A stretch of 64,000 nucleotides of DNA, taken from the NCBI GenBank assembly GCA_026260175.1, contig JAKCWW010000417.1, positions 23,167-87,166 of the forward strand, read 5' to 3'. How positions within the stretch are numbered: the first letter of the stretch is position 1; each line of letters starts with the position of its first letter. A model generated the notes under the pieces. It did not search any database. It was not told the DNA's origin and saw only the letters and a program-made list of their open reading frames with translations. The position numbers were made by a program, and so were the translations under genes. Shown here one piece after another: positions 1-11,545 of this stretch. The stretch is from Reticulitermes lucifugus (taxonomy: Eukaryota; Arthropoda; Insecta; Blattodea; Rhinotermitidae).

Positions 1-1423
1 GTCCGCGAAACCTTTGTCTTGTGCCTTTCACAGGGCACTTATAAGGTTCTTTGGCACAGAAGTTTACGGTATTACTCTTTTGAAAATTCATTTCCTGTTG
101 TTGATTAATTAAGTAAACCCCATCTTGATTCAAAAGCAGAAGTTTATCATGGAACGTTCTGAAAGTTTGCTTCGATTTTAACGTTATGAAGCTAAGATTG
201 TCAAACAAACTGCAAAACTGATCTTAAAGAAATAGGACTGGAGAGTGTGGATTGGATTCATGTTCTAGGACAGCCAGAGGCGGAATTTTGTAAAAACGGT
301 CAAGGATTTTCAGTATCCATGAAAGGCGGCAAACGTCTTGACGGACTGAAGAAATTTTAGCTTACCAAAAAGGATTTTTTCCTAAGAGATATTTAGTTAT
401 TCGACCACACGAGGGGTAAGGTGTGTAAGGGGAAGAGAGAGGGGAAGGGCGAGGAAGAAACTTGGTCTTGACTAGCTATTTCATGAATTTAATTTTCCTT
501 ATATCTTATGTTTAAAACTGTGTACAAAATAGTGTGTAATTCAATCAAAAATCTACTTTGTTGAAATCAAAACTTCAACTTAAACCTTTGAGAGTATGGG
601 GAAGGTGCTGCCTAGTGCCGTTTGTCACTGCAGTCCGAAAGAATATCGCGAATTGACAATTGAACATGTAACTGCATATTACATTTTTATGGTAATGTTT
701 GGGTCAGGTTAAGGGAGAAGAGTAAGCAGATGGGATAAAAAGTAGCAAAGTTAGAAATATAAGAATATTCCATATGACATACTCTTAAGGTACGCGGTCT
801 TAAAAAGGTATGTACATAAACAGTGCCAGAAGGTCCTCTTATTTAATGGTGGTGTAAAACATGGGCGAATTCATGAGAAAAGTTTGCAGAAGAAATTGCT
901 TTCAATAACTCTCTAAAGACAACAGACATTTTCCATTACGCACAAAGAACTCGCCTGATCAGTCTGGAGTCGGAACATGTCTTTAACTTGAGTTAGTCAT
1001 GACCCTTTAGGAAATTAAACAGACATTTCAGAAATGCTCCTAAAATCTAAATTTTATACTTGGCTCAGTTAACAGTTTTCTGCCGATCCCGGTGTAATAA
1101 TGACTGCCGGGTTAATTTATTTTAAACTTTGTTTATACTGGTCTTTAGGAATTCTTCTGTTATCGATTCAGTTATATTGACTGGTCAGAATGCAGCTTCG
1201 TTGATAGCTCGTTCCATATCAAATTGTGGCTGTAAAAGCATTATTTATGTAAAGACTTCTGACTGTAATGTTCCTCGGTCATTTCAGTCAACTACTGGTG
1301 TGCTGGTCTTACTACAATAATTTTACGGTACTTCATGTAGCCACATAACACACATAATCTACCTCCTGCATCTTCAGCTCTTGACGCTTTGGTATAAAAG
1401 GTTAAATGAAGTACGGGTTGAAA
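1..1423. other. Unannotated AT-rich DNA
   Basis: I see no gene, RNA or recognisable repeat here. The longest frame, 63 codons at 1129-1320 on the plus strand, has no motif I recognise and is of a length expected by chance in DNA of this composition. Confidence 0.5.
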
Positions 1424-1435
1424 TTCAGTGTCTTT
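1424..1435. repeat. Left target-site duplication of SINE copy 1
   Basis: TTCAGTGTCTTT here is repeated exactly at 1690-1701, on the other side of the SINE. Confidence 0.8.
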
Positions 1436-1689
1436 TTTTTAATTGCGCAAGAGCCCCTAGTGGGCCAGGCCCACCTCATCATCGAGGCTTAACGATCATA
1501 CTCAGACATGCCACACTCGGTGGGACTTCTCCGGACGAATGATCAGCCCGACGCAGAGACCTCTACTTGACTACACACAACACTCACAAGAGTAAGACAT
1601 CCATGCCCCCGGCGGGATTCGAACCCACAGTCTCAGCAAGCAAACCACCGCAGACCCACGCCTTAGACCGCGCGGCCACTGGGATCGGT
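1436..1689 (-). mobile_element. tRNA-derived SINE, family 2, copy 1 (antisense, full length)
   Basis: Read on the minus strand, the element begins CCGATCCCAGTGGCCGCG, has an A-box-like GCGGTCTAAGGC, and has a B-box GGTTCGAATCCC, the internal RNA polymerase III promoter of a tRNA-derived SINE. A T-run on its plus-strand left side is the complement of an A-rich tail. The copy is flanked by a direct repeat TTCAGTGTCTTT at 1424-1435 and 1690-1701, a 12-bp target-site duplication, which fixes both ends and shows LINE-machinery insertion. Two more copies lie near 52.8 and 58.7 kb in the same orientation. It makes no protein. Confidence 0.85.
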
Positions 1690-1701
1690 TTCAGTGTCTT
1701 T
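1690..1701. repeat. Right target-site duplication of SINE copy 1
   Basis: An exact copy of the 12-mer at 1424-1435, adjoining the tRNA-like head of the SINE. Confidence 0.8.
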
Positions 1702-4080
1702 AATTCCAACAAACGTGGCGAGGGACGGAACTGTAGTATATTACGTATATGCTTCATAGCCATGCCACAAGCAAGACTTTTAAAAATACGTTTAAAACAT
1801 ACCGAATTTTAGGCCACTACAGAACATCCAAGTGATATAATAGAACTGAGTGTTTAAAATGGAGATTAAAATTGTTTAGGTGGCGGCTAGTACTTGTTAA
1901 TCAAAGAAGCAGAACCTTGTTAATTAGAATCTGGTTTCGAAGATAATGTCAGCGGTGTTGTTTTGAGTTTTCTAACGATAAGTACGAACGTTTAAATTCG
2001 GATTATTTTAAGTTTAAAATATTCGCCATACTGAAATACCCTTTCTCACTGTTTCATTTACCGATGTTTATAACATAGCGCTTGACCTCCGAATCTACTC
2101 TATATCCTCTGAGAGATACACTTTGTCTGCCGAGATCTACTGAAAAACTCAGACCCCTTCGAGGACAAACCTCACATCGATGTCGGCACTACGATTTGTT
2201 CGTCCTAAGTCGGTTACTTTAATCTTTATTGAATGCAAATTTTAACAGTCATTGCCGTATGATGGTCTATGATTCGCATTCTTGCTCCTTTGGGCAGCTT
2301 TACTGCGTTAGAAAAATCCATTTGACAACCTCAAAGAGAATATCGCGTGGAAATTCCGTCGTTTTTGTTGTTTGGTCTTTGTGATGTGAAGCGTCACACA
2401 GCGCCTCTTTCAGAAGTACTTTTATCGAAAACCAGCGCACGTTGCGTCTGATTCTTCTGAGTCTCTGACATTAACAGAGTTTTTTAATTACTGCCCGCTG
2501 ATTAAGTCGGGTAAGGCCTTTTGAAATGTTCTTGCCGATTTGTTGTTAGGTTTATTTAACTATTCCGTGTCCAGAGATGTGAGAACGAATCGGTAAATCA
2601 GGTCCGAATTGTTGTTGATTGGGAGACAGGAGGTTGCATATGTGCATTACATTATCACATTTCACTCTGGTGTACTGTACATTTAGTGTTTATTTTCACT
2701 ACCACAATCAATGACATGTATAGGTCGTGTAATACAGTGGTCACTCGTTTGGAGCATTAAAACACTAGGATTGCTAAATCGAATCTCATTCGAAGCATTG
2801 AGTCATGTCCGCGTTTTCCATTTTTAAACTCCTGGTTATTTCGAAGGCTTTAATAGACGAATTAATAGCTAAAACAATCTTAGAAAGTGTCTGAAAGAAT
2901 ATTGTTTTTGAAATTAATAACTAATACAGTCAAATTTCTCTCGTAATATTCTTAAAATTGTATGCTTTTTAATGCAAAACAAACCCTTTCAGGAAGTTGT
3001 TTGGTGTCAATGACATTAAGTGTCTTTTTAACAAACCTTCAAGTACATGAGTCTCAGATTTTATAAAGATAAGCTAGATAGAGTGCTTCAAGTACTTTAA
3101 TTATTTCTAGCCAGCCACGTCGAAGTGTTTCTCCTACACGTGCTGCTAAACCGCAGTGTCGCTTTGCCTATTTTTATGGCGCAGACTATGACGACCAAAT
3201 TTATGACGAGCATCTCGCAAGATAACGGCGTCTCTCTCAGTGCTACAAACTGTCATTTACAGGCCATTATATTTGGGTGGTAATATAGACACATGTTGCT
3301 TTGTCACCAGTTTCCATACTTGTGCTTACTACAATATGGGAATAGTTGGCAAGAGCGCGCAAGTAATAGACAACAGAGGAATGTGCTAATTACAGAACTT
3401 TAATGATGGTAGATAATAGTAGATAGTGAGGTTTTGAGCGGAGTGTTTCACTGGGACACTTAGTTGTGTTCGCTGCACTTAAATCACACCTGCTAATGCA
3501 GATAGCGCAATTGAAATGCCGTGTAGAAAATTAATGCTGTATAATTCACTCAACCAGACTGATGGCCTTTATTGACTTTATATGATTCATGCTTGTGAAC
3601 TCGAATCACTTGTGTAAGGTGATCAGCTTGTGCGTTACTTTCTTGAGCAACTCATTTAATAATAATGTCTATAGAAACCAGAGAAATGAGTGGATTTTCC
3701 GCCTTGATATCGAGTTACAGGCAATAAGAATAGGCTTGACAAAAAAGGAGCCAAACCAATGTCACTCAAAGTTCTATGTATCGAATGAATGCTCCTCAGC
3801 TGTAACTAAACTAGACATTTATTGTCAATTCTTGCCGCCTATTGTCATATAGGCCTATTCTTACTACGAGTTCAAGGTTACACTTCATTGAGCATAGGAA
3901 ACAAGACTCAAATTAACTCCATTGGGCAGAGTCTTTTTGAGCGTTTAATACACCATCAGATTGTCAAATAATTCTCCGCAATTTATGGAACCTGAATTTT
4001 TATTACTGTTTTCGAACGTGACGGCAAATTGTCCCTGTCTTAAGCCAGATAAGCACAAACTACGCTGTTCATCCTATTTC
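1702..4080. other. Unannotated non-coding DNA
   Basis: Both strands carry frequent stops. The 87-codon plus frame at 3589-3852 shows no motif I recognise. I see no gene or repeat that I can name. Confidence 0.45.
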
Positions 4081-4410
4081 TTTAACGTTCATCTTAATGT
4101 TATCCTCCCATCTAGGCCTTGAATTTTTGAGCTGCTTATTCACGTACGTTTCAGCCATCAGAACCTTACACATGCGTGTCACACTCTCCGCTCATGTCAT
4201 GTTCTCAGTCTGGTCGCCCTAATAACGTGTGGCAAGGAATAAAATTAATGAATTTCCTCATTGTACAATTTTCTCTGTCCTTCTGCCACGCCTTCTCTTG
4301 TGTGTAAACATCTTCCTCAATACCCCTTTCTTGCACATCCTAGATTTATTTCGTTCCTTTAATGTAAGAGACAAAGTATCACACCCATACAAAGCAACAG
4401 GTAATATTTA
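4081..4410 (-). pseudogene. Non-LTR retrotransposon fragment, C-terminal region downstream of the reverse transcriptase (degenerate)
   Basis: On the minus strand from about 4408 downward, a frame reads ILPVALYGCDTLSLTLKE, the conserved 'LPVxLYGCExWSLTLxE' block that follows the polymerase domain in many insect LINE proteins. It continues with VLRKMFTHKRR in the place of the usual VLRKIFG..KR block. Stops and frame changes follow. Near 4120-4085 the words RPRWEDNIKMNVK appear, matching the 'GRPRxRWEDNIK' block near the C terminus of these proteins. The order of the blocks is right, so this is a decayed 3' piece of a LINE in reverse orientation. Two relatives lie at 57.2-57.4 kb and 63.1-63.3 kb. 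The polymerase catalytic region is absent. Confidence 0.75.
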
Positions 4411-5110
4411 ATCCTCTATACATTCTTTAGGTAGCCAATGCGTCAAGAGATTCTGGATCACAAAGTAAAAAGCATTCTCCGAATTTAATTTGTTCTTAAT
4501 TTATGTGTGTAACCAGTACTGATTTTTGATGTCATTCCAAAGTATTCCATCTTTGACACATTTTCAAGGGCTTTAACACCTTTAGGAAATAAGGCACAAG
4601 GCATAAGAATATACGCGGTTTCTTAAATGTGTGGGATTCTGACAAATGTATGGGATTATGACAAATATATGTGATGTTGGCAAATCATGACAATAATCTA
4701 CAGTTGTTTAACCGGTAAATCTAGCAGGGAAATGAACTGTGAAATTTCAAGGGAATACAAAATAAGTATTCGTGTCTAAATAGCAATATTTTCTACAATG
4801 TGAATGCGCCCGACTATTTCGAGACAGCCTTTAGTTTATACCCTACAAAGTATTCTAAATGTCATATTATATACCATAGCTATACGTACTACCTGCTGTA
4901 ACAACGACGTACGCTGCATTTTCTCTAGTCAGTGCAGTTTTAAGTGTTCTGTAAAATTTTCACAAAAAATGCAGATTATTTCCCTGTACATATTTACAGT
5001 AGTTTTTGGATTGCAGACGGGCCGTTTTCTTTCAGAAGTGGGAACCGAAATTTTATACATATATATCTGAGGACCTGTTAGTTTCTCAGGAGTCTGCTCC
5101 ATGGAGTTAG

Positions 5111-5121
5111 TGTATATATAC

Positions 5122-5152
<31 letters not shown>

Positions 5153-5160
5153 CATATATG
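5111..5160. repeat. (TA)n / CATATA microsatellite
   Basis: Alternating TA with interspersed CATATA units. It creates false tyrosine/isoleucine/methionine-rich reading frames on the minus strand. Confidence 0.9.
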
Positions 5161-5399
5161 AAAATTTAAATTGGTACATCTTTTCTCCGATCGTATTATC
5201 CGGTTTTCCCGTGTTAGTATAATTCCACCAACGATCCATATCCAGCTTCATATTAATGCTACACGTATCAGCAAGAAAAGCGGGCGCAGTCTGGGAACAT
5301 TCAAACAAAATAATGCTCTATCGCACATAGGGGAGTCCTGGACAGGAAAAGTAATTTCACATCGTGCGTCTTCAAAGAGCTAAAATTACCTTTTTGGGG

Positions 5400-5460
5400 A
5401 TCGTCGTTTCAGTAAATGAATAGATAAATAAGTAAATAAATAGTAATAAATGAAAATATA
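5400..5460. repeat. A/T-rich (AAAT/AATAAG)n degenerate microsatellite
   Basis: Irregular repeats of AATAGATAAATAAGTAAAT type. The frame ending in LLIYLFIY on the minus strand is an artefact of it. Confidence 0.6.
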
Positions 5461-5584
5461 TTATATGAAGTATCACGGTCGTTTTGATGTTGATGTCGAA
5501 TTAAATTTGCCATCACATATCTCACTTCGAGTAAAATGGCATCAGGCTGTTGGGATAGCCGCAGAAATATAAACTTTATGAAAT

Positions 5585-5786
5585 GTTTCAGCTCAACAAC
5601 AAATACAAATATAACGCATTGTTGCATTTCCATGGCAAAGCGTCGGTAGGACTATATATGTTGTTAAAAGTTACATTATATAGGTCTAAAATGCAAAGAA
5701 ATCATACGTTTGAGTTTCCATTGCAACAAGGTTTAGCTCAACAACAAAACTGAAAATTCGCCTTTGCGTTTCCGTGGCAAGATTGG
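5585..5786 (+). repeat. Two diverged tandem copies, period about 146 bp
   Basis: A block beginning CAGCTCAACAACAAA near 5590 and ending near 5641 with TTTCCATGGCAAAG is echoed near 5733-5781 by TAGCTCAACAACAAA ... TTTCCGTGGCAAG. Spacing inside the two blocks is alike. This looks like an old duplication of an unnamed repeat. No coding function is evident. Confidence 0.55.
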
Positions 5787-5789
5787 TTA

Positions 5790-7260
5790 CGCGGACACGC
5801 CACACTGTTAAGTCAAAAGTACATTGCCTGTCTTGCTACTGGTTTAACGAATAATCACTTTGGTTAGAAGTGTTTAATTTAATGACTAAATATCTGTAAG
5901 ATGCAAGGGGTGCATTTTAGTGAAAAACAAAGATGCCTGTAACAGTTTCAGATACTGAATTGTAATATTAATTAAGTAATATTAATTAAGTTAAATACTG
6001 TATTCTAAAGGATGATGGGTAGAATTCTTAAAATAAAAAACGAATTAATAAAACATGGATGTGGAGAAATTGTTGCTTACGTTATGAGCACAATATTCGA
6101 TATTTCTTATTAATATTGTGATATGTCGCGATAGGCTATGTGTTTTTATTTACATTTGCACTTCAAATCATAAAATTTGGAAGGATGTTGGAAACCTTCA
6201 CAGTTGTACTATTACTTAAAATTATCTGCCGCTTTGGAAGTGTTAATACTGGAAGACTTAACGGCAGGCAAGACAATAAACGTCTACTATGTCATTTTGA
6301 CGTGAAGTTTTGAGGAAAGTGTGAAAAAGGGTGACTTTTTCTGACAGGAAAGTTGGGACAAACCCAGTGTTTTATCATTAACAAAGAACGATGTTGGAGG
6401 GAACAGGAACAAGCACGAGGAGTAAGATCAAAAGATGAAGACGTAGTCACTCCAGTATATTGCTGTGGGAGTAGTGCAGTAGGGACCAGCAACGAGGAAG
6501 GCATGTATCACCGACAAACAAAGGCAATGCTAGCAAACAGGCATTCAGGGAGATGGATGGTAGAAAATGAATAAAACTACAGCTAAGACTTGTTTAAACA
6601 TCACTGGCGTTTTATTTACTTCAGTGTGACAATACTACAACCCTCGTTAGCGCGTGCCGTATTTTGAGAAGTAGAAATGAAGTATAGGAATACCAATAGA
6701 GATATATGCTATTTAAAAAGATAATGAAACACTGAACGTTTGCATAACGTCACCTAAATTGTGCACTGAATTCAGTTCCTGCCTCGCAGTAAAAGTCTCC
6801 ATTAGAAAGATGAATCTGTTAATGCTGCATGGGGAAATATTTTCATTTATTTTGAGAATCATAAGAAAAACGTTACTACGCTCTTTGACAGATGCAGAAA
6901 CTCTTAATTTTACAGCAGGTGGCACATACAGTTACCTACGGACTTAAACCTTTTCTTTCCTCTAACAGTATTTTCTTTTCACTTCAGGTACAAGTAAGCA
7001 CTTTAATACGCTTCTGACATAAAGAATAAAAGTTTCATTTTTGTAATTTTAACAGAGGGCATCTCTATATATGTATATCAGTAATTCAGTATATTAAAGC
7101 TGGTACAATCAACACAATTATTCTTTATTATAACAACATTATTTATTTTTATAAGCGCAAGAATTTTTTTTCTTGGAGGAGATGATGATGTAACTGGATT
7201 TTACTCAGACTGTTGGGAGAAGATGGTTTCAGACTAATAGCACAAACGATCATAAAATAA
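5790..7260. other. Unannotated non-coding DNA
   Basis: Only short chance frames on both strands. I see no recognisable gene or repeat. Confidence 0.4.
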
Positions 7261-7264
7261 AAGA

Positions 7265-7850
7265 ACCTCGAGAGTGGCCCAAGGATTTCACCGAAGTTGC
7301 AATGACTGCCTTAAAGAAGGAGCCAAATCTGCAAAATGCCGCGACCATCGCACGATCAGCCTCATCGCACGTGCAGCAAAGTTGGCAGCGAGGACACTTA
7401 GAAGAAGGATTGAAAAGAAAATTGAGGACATACTTGGAGAAGATCAGTTTGGATTTAGAAGAGGAAAAGGAAGTAGGTATTCAACTGGGATGCTGAGAAT
7501 AATACCAGAAAGAACTTTCGACATACATGAGGAATTGTGGGCTTGCTTCATACTCGTACACTAGCAGAAGTCATTTGACCTTGTCAACTGGACCAAATTA
7601 ATGCAGATCGTAAAGGAAACTTGTATCGACTGGCGCGAAAGAAGATTGATTAGAAGATTGTACATGGATCAGAGTGTTAAACTAAGACTTGACCAAGGGG
7701 AGACAAGAAGTGTGATGACTGGAAGAGAAGTTAGACAAGGATGCTGTTTGTCACCGATTTTATTCAGCTTGTACAGCGAATACCTTACGAAAGAAACTCT
7801 CGAAGAATTTGGAGTATTCGAAATAGGAGGACAAGTAATTGCAAGGTTTG
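7265..7850 (+). pseudogene. Non-LTR retrotransposon reverse transcriptase, broken and truncated
   Basis: This is a decayed piece of LINE polymerase, which would copy the element's RNA at a nicked target. Early words are REWPKDFTEVAMTALKKEPN, then in a second frame CRDHRTISLIARAAKLAARTLRRRIEKKIEDILGEDQFGFRRGKGSR, the fingers region with the 'ISL' and 'QFGFRRG' motifs. After ELWACFILVH there is a stop near 7563, then QKSFDLVNWTKLMQIVKETC, where 'QKAFDxVNW' holds the first catalytic aspartate. The second part (7601-7850) reads EVRQGCCLSPILFSLYSEYL and then EIGGQVI. The YADD/FADD catalytic box that should follow is missing: the sequence changes to a C-rich, low-G tract. At least one frameshift and one stop make it non-functional. 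Confidence 0.88.
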
Positions 7851-8430
7851 CAATCTTTCAGTTCAGACATATTACAAAAAAATCTTCATCTCCACATATC
7901 TCTTCAACAAATCACATTATTTTTATATCTTCAAAACAATACCACATTACAGTTACTAATATAAATGTCAGAGGATTATACAAAAATCATTTCACCATAT
8001 AAGACAATTATAACCTACATATTACATAACTGAAAATATATTCTACAATAATAATTCATTCAACCAAACCCGTGAATCTACACTACAAAATCTTCGAAAA
8101 GTAATATTATATACCATGATCGAGCACCTTACCTAATATAACCTAACACTGGCAAAGATAGAACTCCAAACAGCTGCAATACCTCTTACTGCAAGATTTA
8201 TTTCTATAAGATAACCTTACATATTACTAGCATTTTATGTGAAAATAAGATTTGATTCCTTTTTAGAGTACTTTATGCTGATAATTTCCTCACAAGTATT
8301 TCGAACGTAGTGTGTATTACCTGAAGATGGCCAAGTTGGCCGAAATATTTCGTGAAGAACACTAAATCTCTGAAAATATTAAAAAGGATTTTGTTGTGAC
8401 TGACGGATTACTTCACTGTACTTTGAGGAA
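7850..8430 (+). mobile_element. Low-G, C/A-rich tract carrying a hammerhead-like motif; possible Penelope-like insertion
   Basis: Immediately after the truncated reverse transcriptase the plus strand becomes rich in CAA/CAT/TTC words up to about 8140, without coding similarity. A hammerhead-like motif follows at 8310-8362. The abrupt loss of LINE homology just before its YADD box suggests that another element was inserted there, or that a deletion joined two repeats. No transposon protein is encoded in this tract. I infer a Penelope-like or retrozyme-like origin only from the motif. Confidence 0.35.
8310..8362 (+). ncRNA. Hammerhead ribozyme-like motif 1
   Basis: CTGAAGA (8321-8327) matches the hammerhead core CUGANGA. 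A hairpin GGCC/GGCC with loop AAGTT forms helix II, followed by GAAA at 8342-8345. An outer GTGT (8310-8313) can pair with ACAC (8359-8362), and an inner AC (8319-8320) with GT (8352-8353), giving helix I with an internal loop. The expected cleavage position is after C8351. Helix III is poor: the A-T closing pair is followed by mismatches. One T lies between the core and helix II, an extra base compared with textbook hammerheads. Probably a decayed copy. Confidence 0.5.
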
Positions 8431-8644
8431 AACGTTATTAGGAAGGAGAGGGAGAAAATTACACAATGAGGAACATCATAATTTATGCTTATAATGTGGT
8501 ATTGTTAGGCTGCTTATTTGAAGGAGAATTAGAAGCGCATAGCATGTAATGTGCTTTGCAGAGATAAAATTGTGTAAAACCCTCAAGGCAAATACCTTTT
8601 GAAAGAGAGGACCAGGTGAGACGAAGATATAAATTCTGTCTCAG

Positions 8645-8747
8645 CAGTGGCGAATTCTCATCCGGAGGTCAGATCTGGAGGAATGGTACAATGCCACATT
8701 GTGTACCCTTCCGCTAGACCTGACCTCCGGATCAGAATTCGCCACTG
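8645..8747. mobile_element. Foldback miniature hAT-like element, 103 bp
   Basis: The ends are long inverted repeats: CAGTGGCGAATTCTCATCC at the left and the complement of CAGTGGCGAATTCTGATCC at the right, extending over about 35 bp per arm. CAGTGGCG is a typical hAT terminus. The flanking 8-mers TGTCTCAG and GTTCTTAG match at 5 of 8 positions, a weak trace of the 8-bp target duplication of hAT elements. No transposase is encoded, so it would depend on an enzyme from elsewhere. Confidence 0.65.
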
Positions 8748-9504
8748 GTTCTTAGGTAAATACAAGACTTTACAGTTAGTATCAGGATTTCACTCACTGC
8801 GTTTCAAGAAGATGCTGGAAGTACTCGTATTTTCTTTCGGCTTGAACTTCTATTATGTTGTTTATTGCAAGTCGAAGTTTCAAAAATAAGAGAGCCAAGA
8901 GGATGTTAATAAGCAACAGGAGTCAGATATATTTACGACCCTATGGATTATCTAATCACAGACAGTGTCCAGCTAGCCTATGACAGGTCTGGCGACCTGT
9001 GAATTCGGTGCTGAAACTTAAGAGTTTTGAAAAATACCAACTTCCTTTACCGGGTTAGTGTCTATCAGCTGTTCAAAGAGGGCAATGTGCTCAGAGTTTG
9101 TTGAACTGCGAGGGTATAAATTTTACACGACAAAGGTCAATGTATCTACTCCTTCGTGCACTTGTACTGGATGAAAGTAGACTTCAGTTTATGTTCTTTG
9201 AGATAAACTTTTAAGAGAGTTTAAATACAAGGCCAATTGGTGGGTAAGAGTGTAACTCCAGGCATTCCGAACTTCACCACTAGAGGGACGTAAGTAGTCC
9301 ACTGCGAGTTCAGTCGCTATACCTGTGGGAAAGGGCCCCAGGCACGCACTGGGAAAGAGTGGGTGTTGCGCCGGGTCACTCGATAATCGGTTTGAGATGT
9401 TTCGAAATTAAGCAGTGCTGTCATCTTAGACCCTTGAAGATGAGACCATTACGTTGACTCTAAACTTGAGAAAACGATTACCTAGTGACGCGGCGCCACA
9501 TTGC

Positions 9505-9514
9505 GGGGGGGGGG
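9505..9514 (+). repeat. Short poly-G run
   Basis: About ten consecutive G in otherwise AT-rich DNA. Nothing else is apparent in the neighbouring 8.9-9.8 kb stretch except a weak repeat-like GGGATAGCCG segment near 9580. Confidence 0.5.
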
Positions 9515-9822
9515 ACCTCAGTTTTATATGGTGAATGTTTAATGAAACACAATTAAAAATAATTGCTAATTTGACCTGTGGGATAGCCGTAGTGCAGCAA
9601 TGCAATGTAGCCTTTACTAAAAGTAAATGGGCATCAGGATACTGAGAACTGAAAAGTGTGTATGTAGAAGTGCGCACTTACTCCAAATTGATCTGCATTT
9701 TTGCAGATCTTTTAACACTGCCTGTTGCATTGTTGTTAGTTGGCGGATCTGTTCTCTCGGTTGAAGTGCACTGTTTATAATAAAATATTTTTTTGAGAGA
9801 CAGCTGCAATTATGCACAGCAG

Positions 9823-10064
9823 CAGTGGCGTAGCTAGAACGAGGCGAGTGGTGCGACCGCCCCGGACAGCAGAATTGAAAGGGCAGCAAAATTAACATTT
9901 CAAATAAAAAAATTGATTTTTTGCGCTCAACAAATGTTAAATTACTGACAAAATATAAGTAAATTCAATAAATAATTGCGACTAATTTAAAGTTCATAAT
10001 TTATGTTAGTGACGGCCATTGTGATTACTTGCCCCGGGTGCCAAAAAACCTAGTTACGCCACTG
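9823..10064. mobile_element. Non-autonomous hAT-like element, 242 bp
   Basis: The left end is CAGTGGCGTAGCTAG and the right end is the complement of CAGTGGCGTAACTAG, differing at one position. CAG...CTG ends of this kind are typical of the hAT superfamily. Flanks CACAGCAG (9815-9822) and CACAACAT (10065-10072) match at 6 of 8 positions, consistent with an aged 8-bp target duplication. The interior is too short for a transposase and has no open frame. It is related in its first eight bases to the 103-bp foldback at 8645. Confidence 0.75.
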
Positions 10065-10072
10065 CACAACAT

Positions 10073-11270
10073 TTAATTTTTTCGACTTTATAATAGCTAG
10101 GCGCCGTTATAAGCATACGAAAATAATAACCTGATGAAAGGGGGAACACAGGTGCAACGGGTAATCATGAAAGATAGCGATAACATAGGCAACATTATAG
10201 TATGAGATGATGAATATGACCTAGTTGCTGGGGACGTTTCGTAAAATGGCTTGTAAGGTTTGTCACAGTGGTCCTATACACTAGTTATATTGTACAACCG
10301 AAGTGTTATCTAAGTATCTCAAAACAGCTGGGATGCATGTCATTATATGAACTTAGAGCATTATGTAATCTTGCGCGATACCAAAAAAAACGTTTTGAAA
10401 ACTTTTCTGTCTCAGGAAAGTTAGGAACATATCCTGGTACTGATGTAATAGTAAAGACATGCAGTGACTTCAAGCAGGACAGCTGTTATAGTCTTCATCT
10501 CCGGCGCAGGTACGTATTACTTTACGTCACCATTCCTTAAAAACTAGCCTGTGTAGAATGTTTTAAACGCTATCTCCGAAGTGATGGGTTTTATGGAACA
10601 TAGTATCCTTCCGATCTTCTGTTATCGTTGTAAGTTGATATCATATTTATTTTCGATCTCATTGCGGAAGATTGGTTCCGTTCTTTCCTGTTTCAATAAC
10701 ATTATATTTGAAAATTATCTTAAGAATCTTCACTGTTTGTGTCTTTTTAAAAGCAAATGTTCTCATATATTATCCCAAATATAGAAACATTTGTCTTCCA
10801 CAAATTTCGTTTTGACAACTGATCTTATGTCTGCGTTGCTAGATAAAAGTTAGCTATGTATAATAGCATCAAGACAGTCCGTACGAGTTTTGGAATACTG
10901 TTATTACTGCAGTAGTACTGATTATTACAGAATTATAATCACCAACACCTGAACGCCGAGGTGTGATGGTCGGTTTGTTTTATAAAGGGCGGTATATATT
11001 TCGGATCTCTACCGGAACACAGGCTATCATATTTGTGTCAGTCTCATTGCAAATAATGGGATAGTATAGTAACCCGACAGAGGAGACCTTAGTTACCTCC
11101 GTCATCCTCTCATTTCTTCATACACAGCCACCCTCTTAGCATTGCTATATAACCGTTACGGTTGACATGATAAAGGTAAAGTTAAATAAACTTGTCTCTA
11201 TGTATGCCACTAAGCCATATGTGTGAGTGGGAGGTTAACTCCGCTCATTCATAACCTCGGCACTCGTTAT
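10073..11270. other. Unannotated non-coding DNA
   Basis: Two plus-strand frames, 90 codons at 10268 and 67 at 10581, lack any recognisable motif. No other structure seen. Confidence 0.4.
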
Positions 11271-11301
11271 AATACTACTACTACTAATAATAATAATAAT
11301 G
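11270..11301 (+). repeat. (ACT)n(AAT)n microsatellite
   Basis: ACTACTACT followed by AATAATAATAAT, directly abutting the pogo-like element. Confidence 0.85.
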
Positions 11302-11303
11302 TA

Positions 11304-11488
11304 GAGTCAAACCCGGTTATAACGACATCGGTTTTTATGACACCTCGCCTATAAAGTCAGACATTCTTTGGTGCCAATTAATTCCTCACTGTTAACCATA
11401 ACATTATACTTCTCGGTTATAACGACACTTGTTTATAACGACGCAAAATATTCAGTCCCTTTCGTGTCGTTATGACCCAGTTCGACTG
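11304..11488. mobile_element. Pogo/Tigger-like miniature inverted-repeat element, 185 bp
   Basis: The left end reads GAGTCAAACCCGGTTATAACGAC and, reversed, the right end reads CAGTCGAACTGGGTCATAACGAC. These are about 23-bp terminal inverted repeats of the CAGTCGAA...GTTATAACGA kind found in pogo/Tigger elements. TA dinucleotides at 11302-11303 and 11489-11490 fit the TA target duplication of the Tc1/mariner superfamily. A second GTTATAACGACAC near 11418 repeats the motif inside. No coding capacity. Confidence 0.75.
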
Positions 11489-11545
11489 TAATTGCTGAGT
11501 CACATTAAAGTGCAGTGACGTGCCTGCAGACACCAAGTTTCTGCA

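Noticed and set aside
4929-5308. Minus-strand frames rich in Tyr/Ile/Met
   Set aside because: Translation of the TA microsatellite.
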